DNA of 64,000 bases from the NCBI GenBank assembly GCA_023846275.1, contig CM043872.1, forward strand, positions 28,820,670-28,884,669. The letters run 5' to 3'. Below are positions 24,001 through 35,400 of the stretch, piece by piece. The notes under the pieces were generated by a model. The model saw nothing but the letters and a program-made list of their open reading frames with translations. It was not told the DNA's origin and did no database searches. Within the stretch, counting starts at the first letter, position 1. Each line of letters opens with the position of its first letter. Origin of the DNA: Vanilla planifolia (taxonomy: Eukaryota; Streptophyta; Magnoliopsida; Asparagales; Orchidaceae). A program made the position numbers and the translations under genes.

Positions 24001-27000
24001 TAGTTGCTAAATGTAATTTTAGTGCAGCAGTACTCTTTTGCAAGTCATCTTAGAAGAAGCTGTCTGAGAGCTTACTGTTTGTTCTCCTTATTATCCTTTA
24101 CTTATCCTTGTTACATTAATTTTCTTTCAACCTGCCAGTCAAAAATAGTGATTCTCTGTGCATGCTACTGATACAATGTTTTTTGTGGAAATTCAAGAGA
24201 ACTTTCCTTCTCAATTTTTTTCCCCGAATGTTGCTATTTAACAACGGCTTAAACCTTTTGCTGGAGTGGTAGAATGATGAATCATGTTGCTTTTTGACCA
24301 TATCTTATGTTACACTTCCCAATGCTAGATATGTTGGCCAACTTATTGGCCCATGTGGCAAAAAGTAAGGTTATGTTTCTACCCCGAAAATTTAATTCCA
24401 CAGGGCATGTCATGCAGAGATACTCGAAGCATAATAGGATTCAGTGTATCTAAAATTGAAGCTGCTGCTTGGTATTGTTAGCTGGCAATCGTGTGGTAAT
24501 TTGTTATCTTATGGAAGCCCGGAATTTATGAATAAGATATAATGATTGGATTAAAAGGCTGAGCGGTTGTTGGAATTGGGGTGGTTAGATAGATAGATGC
24601 CTATAACTGCGTAATGGTAAGATAGATGCGTTGGACCACATAACATGTCATAGGACCTAAGTGCCTTAAACAGTTTATGACTTGTTGAAGTGTGCTTAAG
24701 AATGATCATGGGATAAGTTTCTTGTATTAATTGTGAGAGGTGACGAGCATTATTGTAGTTTCAGCAGATGTTTCTTCAAATGTTGTGGGAGAATCAATGC
24801 AAATGTTTACGGGAATGCATTGTATGTTTGGGGTTGATGAGATAATGCCTTGGATTGCTTGGTATATATGCTAGGGAAGGTCATAAGCATGGTATTGAGA
24901 TAAATTTCCAGCATTAAATCTGTTAAGTTATGAGCAGTATATGAGGTCCAATGGATGCTTTTTGAATGTATTATGGGTGACTCGAACACAATCATGATCA
25001 TGAGTCTGCAAATGGCATTGGCTCAAGTGTTATAGCTTTTTTGTTTGATTCAGGTTGCAAACTGGATGAAGTGTTTAGGGTCGTACAAAAGCATTCACAA
25101 GTATGCATAATTTGTTTCTGAGTGAAAAGGATTTCAATTTGAATAAATTCCTTATTATTTTTGTGGTTCTTTGCCATAGGAAATCCATGTTCTTCTCTCT
25201 AAGCTGTTGTCCTGTCATTTTTTGCCTTTATGTGTCTATTTATCCATGCAAAATGTACAGGTGACTTCCTTTGTAGTGCATTTACTTATTTTTATTTTGT
25301 TCTTATTTTTAGATCATATATTTGTGCTATATTGCATGTCATGACTTAGCTTCACAGATGAGAGTAAGTCTCGTTTTATCATATCGTTTGGTTGGATGTG
25401 TAATCTTTTGATGCTCATTGCTTCATTTTTTAACAAATCCATGGAAAAAGTTTGATGCATGTTTTTTTTTTTTTTTTTTTTCACACCAACCGTGTGAAAT
25501 ACCCCTTTTTAAAATGCTTTTACACTTTTTGTAGTGCTAGTTGAGCCAGGTATCCCTAAATCCTTTTTTAATGCAGGAGACATTTTCTGCAGTGTCACCA
25601 AGGCTTGTTAAATAAACATTTTGAGAAACTTATCCAATGCGACCCACGCTTGAAATCTTTGAGCCAGCAATCGGAAATCACCGTAGAGACTTCATGCTTT
25701 GAACCTTCATCCTTGGAGGAACAAGATGAGTCTAAGTGCATTGGGATTGATAATTTCAAGGACAATCATGGATGTTCTAGATTTCTTGACCCCAAAATGT
25801 CCTGTGCGAAGACTGAAGCACGAGATGCAGTTGATGCAGTACTTGATCTTTCAGCAAGGCAAATACGTTCACATGATTCAGGTAATTGTTAAGCATTTAG
25901 GTATCATCGTAATCTGATAAAATCGAACTAGTCTCTTTTTATCTATAATTCTTTTTATTGCTGGGTCTAGTTGAAACAATTTTTAACCTTTTTGGCAACT
26001 TGGAGCATATTGGATCCATTTCGTTTTTTAATGGTTGCTTGTTTTTGTCTAGAACTAATAGATTATTTTCATGTCACTTAAAACAAATCTATGAAACAAG
26101 CTATGAATTCCTATGAAGTAATGCTTGTTATTACTAACTCTAATTTAGCAATTTTTTATTATAATCATGGAAGTTTTTCCTTCTTTTTTGGTAGCTTTTT
26201 TTGCCTGTACGATACTGGGGTTAGTAAAACATGTTTGATATCATCGTTTCTTGTAATATATAAAATCAACCGGTAAAAAACTATTTCTGGATGCCATTGT
26301 TTTAGTCTTGCTAGCATTTAATAGGATTTTAACTTGAAATTAGCTAGTTCTTGTTTATGTGCAAGGATAACAGGAAATAATTACTTTTTAATGATTTATT
26401 TTAATTAAAATTTTGTTTTTATTGAAAAAGAAAGTTGCGCCTCCAATAAATAGGTGTTTGAATCTAGAGCTATCTCTTTTTCTGTACACATATGTCACAC
26501 ACATTTTGGATGATTATTTTTATTATCTTCTTGCAAGTAAAAAAGTTTATACCATTAATTATAATAGATTGTTAGTTCATGCAATTTAATTTGCAATTTA
26601 AAGAGAGAAGATTGGATAAAAGTCAAAATAGAGCAAATTATACTTGATTAGGAATGACGATTTTGTTATGCCTTACGTACTTGTATCATCCACTAGAGAT
26701 TATTGTCACCAGTTTGTTAAATACCTGGAAATACTTTGTTTTTAACAGTGAAATTTGATATTTGATTAAAAATACAAATTTCTTTAATAAATAGATCTAT
26801 AACTTTGGCTATTGATACATTTCACATTTGGATTTCCAACAATGTTGCAGGCCCATTTAAATTATTTTCATCAGCAAATAGGCACAAATTGAGTTTTGAG
26901 AGTGTGAGAGGCAATCGAGATTTAGGAAGAAAAGCTTAAAGCAGTTGTAGAGGGACGTGTTAGTTTGCACTTGAGGCAAGAGAAAATCGGTGTTGTGGAT

Positions 27001-28334
27001 TGGAATTATGTCTTGATCCTATTGTAATGATTTTGAAGGGAATTATTATGTGATTATTTAAGAAAAAGGACATTAAGAGGTTTTAATATCTGACACTTTT
27101 TATTGTTCTTAATTTATTTTAATTTATTTGTGGATCTAAGAAACTTTTAACTTGTAGTTAACTGGTGGCATGCTTTGGTTTCTTAAATCCACTTTACGCA
27201 TAGATGGTACATACAGTTGCCTACAAAAATTTTCTTGTTTTCTTATTGTGGATGGCCACTAAAGATAGGGAGAAAGATGTGCTGCCTACCAAAAAGTGTT
27301 TTGGGGGCGGGGTTTAGGGACTGGTGGGAGAGTGGAGCAATGTTGTTGATATCTGAAGCTGTAACAGATTTTTGGTTTTGGCTATCCAACTTCTGTGTAT
27401 TCTCCAATTTTGAAGAACACCAGCATAGCACTTCTTTTTTCTCGCATCTCACTAAGGTGAGGTTCTATGCTTGAAGTGTTGCGTTCACAGTCACAGTTTT
27501 GGTTGCCCAACATAGGCCTAGCTCAGTTTGTTGGGTGAGTTCAATTAAATGTTGCTGAACCATGTTTCAGCTGTGGGAAGTTTGTGGTGCTGATCTGTTG
27601 GGGTTTAGGAGTTTGGGAAGGTGTCATTGAGAAGAATGAAGTCACCAGGGTCACACGTACACATTTATACAGAGATGACCATTAAGTAATTAGCAAGAGG
27701 GATGTAGTACATTAGTAGCTTGATGTGCCACAATCTTCATTCTCATCGTTGGTAATATCAAACTTGGTTTCAAATAGCAGGTGCTTCCATCATGGCATCT
27801 AAGGTGGCTGAAGATGATTACAGTGACAACAGATCGACGATCAATCCCGCATTGCATTGGGAGCTGGTTCAAGTACCTAAACTGAAAGCATCCATGTCCA
27901 AGGATGATTTGGTGAGCCATTTAGAACACTGCATTTCCGAGCAGTTGGCCGCTGGCAACCCACTCATCTCTGCTGATTGCTTTCCAAACAAAGAGAAGTT
28001 GGAGGAATTGGCCAATCATCTTCTAACCGATTCCCAGAATTTTGTTTCCGATGAGAAATCCCTCATATCAAAAGTGAACTCTTTCTGTTGTCTTCTTCAG
28101 AAGGAGACCTCGTTACAAAACCTGCAGACCTGTGTAAATGCAAGAACCGAAGACAACCCAGAATTTTTGTATGAAGATCCCACGCAGTTACATGACAGAA
28201 AAGTTCCTGGTGATCCACAATCTTCTGGCATGTCAAGAAAGGATTCCTTTGGTGAATTGCTTATGAATCTTCCTCGGATTGCCTCATTCCCACAGTTCTT
28301 ATTCAGTATCACCGAGGACAATGATGACCAGTGA
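15004..28334 (+). CDS. ASG1: ASG1-family plant-specific protein (six coding exons)
   Basis: Six exons join in frame to a 526-residue protein: 15004-15168, 15621-15896, 23618-23791, 23870-23976, 25577-25881 and 27781-28334 (stop TGA). The product matches the Arabidopsis ASG1/At4g30780 family as I remember it. It has an acidic and Lys-rich N-terminus (KEEVEDALDEIYGPQNKRSK), the family signature LGLRLKKSPSFLDMIQ (about residues 78-93), ASNFPASILKIGNWE at the end of exon 2, then YEGDLVAKC, KHKLVWEVLDGGLKNKIEI and QWSDI (exon 3) and TNPQPRKHTLWQ (exon 4). The C-terminal exon is less conserved and acidic. Some databases label relatives an ATP-dependent DNA helicase, but no helicase motif is visible here. 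The biochemical role is unknown; ALTERED SEED GERMINATION 1 is the genetic name. Intron 2 is about 7.7 kb. The exon 4 donor is GC, in the strong context ATAG then GCAAGT. The start is the first ATG after the telo-box leader. Confidence 0.88.
19440..19930. repeat. Diverged tandem duplication of about 245 bp in intron 2
   Basis: GGTTTGATAGAGTTGGTC...CTTTGAAGGCAGT at about 19457 is echoed by GGCTTGATAGACTTGGTC...GTTGAAGGCAGT at about 19691. After each come GTGATACCTAGGCTAT/GTGACTTCTAGATTAT and then a TATGCAGATTTTATTATTGA/TATGTAGATCTTATTATGCA pair. The two units are clearly related but diverged. Confidence 0.6.
20203..20345. repeat. Recent 68-bp tandem duplication in intron 2
   Basis: TGTGGGGATGAACTTAATGA and the following sequence to AAAACTTACA is repeated immediately as TGTGGGGATGAACTTGATGA to AAAATTACATG, with only a handful of differences. 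It is younger than the neighbouring 245 bp duplication. Confidence 0.85.
21360..21960 (-). repeat. Reverse copy of the dispersed repeat seen at 4.1-5.0 kb, with short tandem units
   Basis: Plus-strand units CCAATGCCTATGATGTC...TTTATCACATCTCG, CCAATGCCCATGATGCATAGCATCTTGTG and ATGTCCAGCATCTTGTGTTG follow at about 75 and 50 bp spacing (21775-21945). The adjoining A/T tract at 21485-21540 and the reverse complement of the unit (ACCAACACAAGATGCTGGA against GTCAACATAGGATGTTGGT near 4403) match the repeat at 4.1-5.0 kb. Confidence 0.45.
22660..23070. promoter_or_regulatory. CpG-rich promoter-like or captured gene-start island inside intron 2
   Basis: Inside otherwise AT-rich intron sequence sits about 400 bp with many CG dinucleotides (CACCGGCCGATTG, CTCTCGATCGTCGCCTC, GAGACCGCGTTCGGGAAA), a CTCTCTCTC leader-like tract at about 22916 and several short upstream-type frames (ATG then stop at about 22949, 22962 and 23002). 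The block ends with GAGCAT followed by GTAAGG (23063), a good plus-strand donor. On the minus strand an ATG near 22813 opens MASIQGTKEGESKK, which runs into AAAAAG and GTAAAT, also a good donor. It could be an alternative first exon, a promoter for an antisense transcript, or a gene fragment carried in by a transposon. Exons 3 and 4 lack an in-frame ATG, so a transcript starting here would not encode a simple shorter ASG1-like protein. Confidence 0.4.
23977..25576 (+). other. GC-AG intron 4 of the ASG1-like gene
   Basis: Exon 4 ends CATTCATAG and is followed by GCAAGTCAC, a near-perfect GC-type donor. The acceptor is AATGCAG at 25570-25576. Joining these keeps the frame and restores the family sequence SIHRRHFLQC. 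No GT donor nearby does this. A 20-base T run lies inside at about 25462-25481. Confidence 0.8.
25882..27780. other. Intron 5 of the ASG1-like gene
   Basis: A 1.9 kb intron from GTAATTG to CAAATAGCAG. An intermediate acceptor-like site at 26851 leads at once into stops, so I do not call an extra exon. Sequence at 27190-27780 is less AT-rich and may be decayed coding or transposon DNA, but nothing is recognisable. Confidence 0.6.
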
Positions 28335-30060
28335 GGCTAAATTCCATCATTGAATTGACAGCCTTTGTAAAAATTGTAATGACTTGAGTTGTTGGACTTT
28401 AAGTGCCCATGTTTTCGCTGTTCAAGTTGTATCCATCAAACTTATATTTAACAAGCTTTTGTTGAATTGTAAATTAGTTCTTGAGCGTCTAAGTACATTA
28501 TCACAGTCTCACTTATTTTTAATTTAAATTAGCTTGCATAATCTTACGGTTTTCTTACTACTCTCACAGCTGCTTAAAGGCATGTATTACTTCGAGCCTG
28601 CCTCGGAAATCATGCAGATAGGAGAAAATTCGAAAATATATACCACAGAAACAGATATAGACATGACCCTTTTTTTGTTAGCTCTTGCTACCCTCAAAGA
28701 AGCTGCTGCTGGAGATGCTCCAGGCCATGTGTCTCCAATTGTTCATTTGGACCATCGAGCTCCCTTCCCTGTTCATTTTAAAATAGAAGCAGTAAATAAC
28801 AGCAGATGACAGGTTGAGAACTAACGCAGGATATTCAATGAAAGTGGCATTGTGCTGGTTTTCATAGTCGCCTCACGGATGGACAGTTAAACGTCCATAA
28901 CTTAATAGAAAATAATTCCATGCTTTTTCCAGACAATAAACACTCATGCATCAAGCAGATTGTCACTGTTCATATGAAACAGTGACTGGTTATCTTAGGA
29001 ATCGAAAAGAAAGGGGGTTACATTTACAGTAAAATATAAACATTAGGTGTCCTTCTCTGACCATTCTTGTGAACCAAAAAGGTGCTCTATTCGTAGCAGT
29101 CCGATGTTATCTTCACAATCTTTCAAAAAGACATTAGAATATGCCGTGAACTGCGAAGTCGATACGTGGAGAGGTTCCTTTGGCATATGGCCTACACATT
29201 CATGAATTCTTTGGAACAAAACCATGGGAACTGTGATAGCAGATTGGATTCATTGCAAAGGAGCAAAGCATGATATAATACTGCATCGATTCTAAAAATT
29301 CTGATGCCAAATGCCAAACTCAACCTATCTTGCCAATTTTTCTTTTCAGTTTTAGCTCATCTATTTTGACTTCGTTAATTTTGTGAATTTCTCCAATATC
29401 CATTTCAGTTGTCTTTTTGCAGCAATCACATTAGTCGTTTCAGCTTTACGATCAACTGCAATTTTACTGTATTTCTGTTGTTCCATGTAAATGGATCGAC
29501 TCTATTCACCCTTTAGTCTTAGTCACTCTGCTTTTTAGTTTATTATTTATAGTTTAGCATATTCAACATTTTCAAATATTCTGTAAGATCAAAATTTGTT
29601 TGTACATCTTTGGTGTTTTGGTTTGTATCTTTCTTTTCATGTTTGCATTTGAACGTTGTTTGTTTTGTTATAAAAATAAGATAAAGAACTACAAATTTAT
29701 AGATCAGATTTCATTCTAGATTAGTCTTGCATTTTGGAGAAAAAAAAGCAATAATTAAATGATCAAATAAATGTTTGTTTTTTGCATTTTCTAGAATAGT
29801 CTTGCATTTTCTCTTTACATGCTACTCAAATATCCAATTTGATTTTGTGGGTGAGTTTTATGTTTATATAAGTTTTAAAAAAATATTTTGTGATGATTAT
29901 GTCATACACTAGAAGAGATGATAGTGATGTCTATGTCAAGTTGCCATTGTCAAAGTATCAGAATCTCAAAAATACCCAGTAATTTAGGTAAATATGTGTC
30001 TTTTGATCTTATTGAGACTTCGCCACTTTTTTTGTCATTTAGTCATTCTTGTTTTATATT
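28335..30060. other. 3' flank of the ASG1-like gene and intergenic DNA
   Basis: The first several hundred bases after the stop presumably hold the 3' UTR; AATTGTAAATTAG-type signals occur near 28466. A plus-strand frame at 28534-28809 has no recognisable domain and may be UTR or decayed sequence. Beyond about 29300 the sequence becomes T-rich with no gene. Confidence 0.45.
29043..29225 (-). CDS. Possible small or terminal exon, unrecognised
   Basis: A minus-strand frame of 60 codons has a balanced, protein-like composition (ECVGHMPKEPLHVSTSQFTA, then YSNVFLKDCEDNIGLLRIEH). An acceptor-like CTGCTATCACAG lies just before it at about 29235-29246, so it could be a last exon of an unplaced minus-strand gene. 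There is no upstream exon I can join to it and no family I recognise. A chance frame remains quite possible. Confidence 0.15.
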   Translation of the reverse strand: MVLFQRIHECVGHMPKEPLHVSTSQFTAYSNVFLKDCEDNIGLLRIEHLFGSQEWSEKDT

Positions 30061-30068
30061 TTTACTTT

Positions 30069-31425
30069 TAATTTCTATGATTGATACTTCCATGGTATCT
30101 AATTTCTAGATTAAACAATTTTTTTAATTATACAACCTTTTTCCTTTTGTATGATATTTTTTCATAATCACAGCCATGTTTTAGCCTACTAAACATTTGT
30201 TTTTTGTTTCGTTATAAAGCACTACTTGTCTAGTCTGAAGTGATGATTCCTATGCTATCCTGGTCCTAGTTAAGAACACCACAGATTGACTAGTATTTTC
30301 CTCATAGATTTATGTTCTTCTTCTTAGATTTCTCTTAGTTGTATGAGTGAAAAATAATATATTATCAACTTGTGTCATGTCCTTGTGATTGGGATGAGCC
30401 AAATGCCTATTTGCTGGAAGGCAGCTCGAATTAGAGTTTTCATAAGCATCTACCGATCTATAATCTATAGTTAGCCTTAAACTTACATGGAGAACAAGAG
30501 AACAAAGGTACTGCTTAAGAGAAAGGGTTGTGAGCCCTTTGTCCCTTTGTTTTGGGTTGAACATTTGAAGAAGTGAGCTCGAAAGAAGAGTACTAATCTA
30601 GCACAGCTTATATCGTCAGAATTGAAAGCCTCTGTTCTGATTCTTTACCTGGGGGGCCTGGCCATCCTCAGTATTGGTTTATATGATTATGAACTCATTA
30701 TTGATCGGGGGCCCCCTTTGGATTTGATCTGATCTTCCCATTGATCTAATTTAAAGAAGCTGATTCAAATATGAGAATCTAAATGATGTATATATAGTTG
30801 TAACATTGAACAAATACTATCAACATTGATTGGAAGATCAACAAGGAAAGCTATGATTTGGGAAAACGTCGCCTCATACATTTTTATCTTTTTATCTTTT
30901 TTATTTTTTGTTATTTTCTTTTGTTGTTTAGTTATTTTTTTTTAACATTTTTACTTTTGTTTTCTATGATGGATAATTCCATGATACGTAGTCTCTAGAT
31001 TAGACCATTTTCTAATTATGTAATATTCTGATTACATATGATATTTTTTCATAATCGCAATCATGCTTTAGCTCACTATACATTCTTTTTTTGTTTCGTT
31101 CTAGAATACTGTCTAGTCTAAAGTGATAGTTCCTAACCTAATCTTATTAGTCAAGAATTATAATATATTGAATCATATTTTTCACATAGATTTATGTTGT
31201 TAAATCTCTCTTAATATTATGAGTAAAAATGCCTCCTACTTGAGGGCAGCGGAGATTGAATAGAGGTTCCTAAGATAGTTATTGACCTATAATTATTTTG
31301 AAACTTTCGTGAAGAAAAGGAAGAACAAAAGTATTGTTCAGGAGAAAGGATTGTGTCCCCTCCACCCTTTCAGTTTGGGATGATCATCTCAAAAAAGGTG
31401 AGATCAAAAGAAGAGCAATATCCTA
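30069..31425. repeat. Diverged direct duplication, period about 890 bp
   Basis: The stretch at about 30069-30600 is repeated at about 30965-31425. Matching landmarks are ATGATATTTTTTCATAATC, TTTTGTTTCGTT, TGTCTAGTCTGAAGTGATGA/TGTCTAGTCTAAAGTGATAG, CATAGATTTATGTT, AGGAGAAAGGATTGTG-type words and GAGATCAAAAGAAGAG/GAGCTCGAAAGAAGAG. The spacer (30600-30960) appears once. It looks like a partial tandem duplication or two pieces of one dispersed repeat. Confidence 0.7.
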
Positions 31426-32460
31426 ACAAAAATAATAAAACATGATCTTCATCATTTTATCTTCAAATCTAAATTCTTTCTCTAACAATGGAATGAAGGA
31501 CATGAGACATTATGGATGTATCTTTTGGCATGAGAAGCAAATGTCTTTCACTCAACATAATTTAAGAGTCATTTGATACTATATAAATACTCTAACAAAA
31601 CAATAAAATATGAAGATCATGTGGCTTGCAATCCACCATTGCAACAAACAGCTGGAACACGAGATCGGTGGGAATTAACAACAAAATAGATAAAATTGAG
31701 ACCCAAAATGACATGGTTCAAACACAAATCAAGTCCAATTCAAGAGAAGAGAAAAAAATATTAATCAACAAAATAAAAAATACAAAATGCGATACCATTG
31801 AGAGATAGAATGAGCTTTCAGATACAATAAGGTCGTTGGATTTCCAAAGAAAACGGTTGCTTTTTTCAGAAAACAAACAATAAAAGATGGAACTTGAAGA
31901 TTATGTGGCTTGCAATCCACTCTTCCATTGGCCACACAATCCTTGTTGTCATCTCTTACATGAACAATGATTAAAACTAAACAAACCTTCATATTCTTTC
32001 CTTATTATCACCATAGTGAACTAGCCCACTTAATTTACACATGGAAACAGTGGCGTGCTTTATATCATATAAATCAACCTTTCTTCATAAACTGATGATA
32101 TAAGCAGAACATTATCTATAAACTGAGATTCCATGAAATTATTTCAATTGCTTCTCTTAAACAATTAACCTCCAACAACAAACATAATAGTGAGACAAAC
32201 CTCAACAGCTTTCATAGCAAAACTACTTCAAAATGATCTGCATTTGGAGACTTGAATAAAGAGTTCTGCAATTCAACTAGGTTAGTTTATTTGGAAAACA
32301 ACAAAGTATCTTTTTTTTGCCTGCCATTATTTAACCTTTCCATCTTTCTTCAGGATGAGATATGCGCAGAATTTCTGTACAACGCTGAAAGCATCTTTTG
32401 CGCTAAGAAAATTAGCAGATACATGGAATTTGGGAAGCAATAAATGGCTGCTCAACACGA
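31426..32460. other. Intergenic DNA downstream of the RING-H2 gene
   Basis: No supported gene. The phrase GTGGCTTGCAATCCAC occurs twice about 285 bp apart (near 31620 and 31905), which suggests another small duplication. The 3' UTR of the minus-strand RING-H2 gene should lie at the right end. Confidence 0.45.
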
Positions 32461-35400
32461 TTAACAGCTGATGCATGAAGGCTCTTCTGGACCAAAAACA
32501 TCTTGAAGGCATTTATCATGGTAACAATGACCACAAGGCAAGACCGCAGTGGCCGGGAGCACGTAGGCATGGGCGGATCCAGAAGTCTCAGGTGTGAAAG
32601 CCAGATCCAGCTTGCAGAGTTGACATCTCGTTCCAAGTGGTTGAAGAAGATCATACAGCGTACCTGAAAACACAATACAACTCTGTGTTCACTTCATTAT
32701 GGATCAAATCTAGAAGCTATAAAACCATATTCTGAATTGAACCATACTAAACAAACAAAAGAGTGAACAGGACGCCAAATTATACATGATACCTCGCTAG
32801 AAAAAAACCAAATCCAAACGAGAAAATTTCTGTCAAATATCAACCAAATCGATGAGCAACCAGTGTTGCCAGTTCGGTTCAATTCATCTTAAACCAACTA
32901 AAACACATCCCTAGAAAGAAGCAAAGGTATAGTTGAATATTGATGGGACTGATTACAGCAGAGAAATCAGTTATGAACCAAGTGAAGACCCAATCAGGCT
33001 TAAGAAATTGGTTTGGTTGGCACTTGGCAACAAAGTGATGTGTGTAAACTCGCATGCTTTCGTTCATTGATGCAAGCAAAAGTTTTGGGGGAGATGCATA
33101 CCAACATCAGCTCTGATATAATCAGGTATGCTTTCCCCTTGAATGAATTTGGAGGAAGAAGCACCTAAATAGTTGCTTGTGCTTTCAGCAAAACCAGGCA
33201 GAGCAAAGTGGACTGTTCGAGCAGCACTAGCATTTCCTGCTCATGGTACAATGTAAACCACCGCCATAAGAAATATTTCTTGCAAGAAGATACCGTCAGT
33301 GCCAAATAAACGTAAATTAACAGGAGCAAAATTAGTACTAGTAATTGGGGTTGGCTGAGATGATGCTGCGTCCTTGTTAGTTGGAGTAGAAATCACACCA
33401 GAGTACTTAACTGCACTGATATTAGCAATCGGCCTTGATCGAACAGGAGTTCTATAAGAACTTGAGGCAGGAAGTGAAACTGCTGCCCTTTTGCCCTCGT
33501 CGTGGCTGCTTTCAACATCACCTGTTGGTCGAGCAGTGGGTTTACAAAAACTAACATGACTGGAAGAGCAACTTAATATCTAATATAAGCGGTAAGAAAA
33601 GCTACCACATGTAACAAACAAACGTTCAAATTTCTTAGCATACATTTGGGTAGTACAAAAAAAAAATTCACACCTATAGGCATCTATATATACATCTCTC
33701 AATACTAGCCACGTATTCAAATCCGGGGATGTCCATAAAGTCTGCGATAAGAAAGTAATTCTGTTATGAGGAACTGCTTTTGTATTTTGACAAGTGCTTG
33801 AACTTCAGAAAACCTCTTTAACATTGCCGCTTTAATGTTCCCATGCCATAACCTTAACAAACCATGCTAAATAATGCTTCGCTATCTTCCCTTGACATGT
33901 AAACTATTGAATTCAACCTAAATTGTGCCACCTACTACCATGTTATGAATTCAAACATGAAGCCTAACTTTGTTAACTTCTAAAAAGATATTTATCACAT
34001 GTTTAAATATAAAACTTTAAAACAATATTTAAAAAATAAAAAAAATTATGACAATGATAGGCTCAATATAAGCACGACTACAGCTTTAAATTTGTAATAT
34101 TAAACATATGTTATTTGGAATCTATAAATACTATAAAAATTATGAAGATAAGAACACATATGCAAAAATGATTCTCTTGAAGAGAAAAAGGTGTTACTCC
34201 ATTTAAGTTCTTTCTTTTATGAGAGAATAAGTAATATTCTCCTGTTGTAAGAGAATTTATATTCTTTTATTTTTGCAATATTGGACATATTTGGATGAAT
34301 TTGTTCCATTTTTATATGAGTTTATATTTTTTATTTATAGTTTTAGTTATAATGGATCTTTTTTCTTATATAGATGTAGGGTTAACCTAAATTGAACTAT
34401 GTAAATATAGTGTTTATCTTTCTTTACTATCTTTTCATTATTGTTTTTATCAATCTTATTTTTGTTTTGTTTGTATCAATTGTGTGAGATTAAATCCTAA
34501 CACAAATTCTTTCTATTACTCATCTAAAATTGTAGCTTTATGGGAGACCCTAGTTCAACCTCAAAATGACATGATAATTTTTTATCATTTATTGCGAAAC
34601 TGAAGGTTATTGCTATTGTGCTCCAAAACATAACATGATTAAAAGGAGAGAGTAGTGAAGTAAAGGATGTGCAATGATGCAACCCAAAGAGCATTTTGAG
34701 AGGTAGACCTTAAGAATATGTGGTCATGGTTTAAGGCATAAGATTGTAAAGCAATGCCAAGTAATACAGTTAGGTAATTTAAATTAACAAATTGTTAGTA
34801 TGCAAACACTGATGACTTACTGTATTTTCTAATCTATAGATTAGAGGTTCCATTTTGAAGTTCCTTGTAAAGCCACTTGTATCATGTAATCATTTTCCCT
34901 CCAGATTTCACAGATTCTGTAATAATGACTCCAATTGTTTTGCTACTTTAGTTGTTTTAAGCTTAGTCTCCATAATCCCAATCCCATAAATAAAACACAA
35001 AAAAATACATTCCCTAATGTTGTTTCCTTAACATTCCATTACCACCACTTTTGTTTGGTTGCATTAGTTGCACGTTACATGGGTTTAAGCTAGATTTCTT
35101 GCCTGTCACACACATCACTCTACAAACTTTTAACTTCATTTAATCCACATCTTCCATCATCCAAGAACAATTTTCAAGAGAAATGAGGCAATTTTACAAC
35201 CTTACTCGAGCTATGTCAAGGAGAAGCATCTCCTGGTAGTTTCTTGGTTTCAACATCATTCAATCACAATGAAATTAGGAATAACCACCCTTTTTGCTAG
35301 TAATATGAACTCTGAGGCTACCTTTAGGGATATGGGAAAGGACCATGCTGCTTGGGCCCATTTTGCAGTTTGGTGATTTTTTGTACTTCAACACTTATTT

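Noticed and set aside
26851-26940. Possible extra exon of the ASG1-like gene after GTTGCAG
   Set aside because: All readings in phase meet stops within a few codons, while 25881 joins 27781 in frame.
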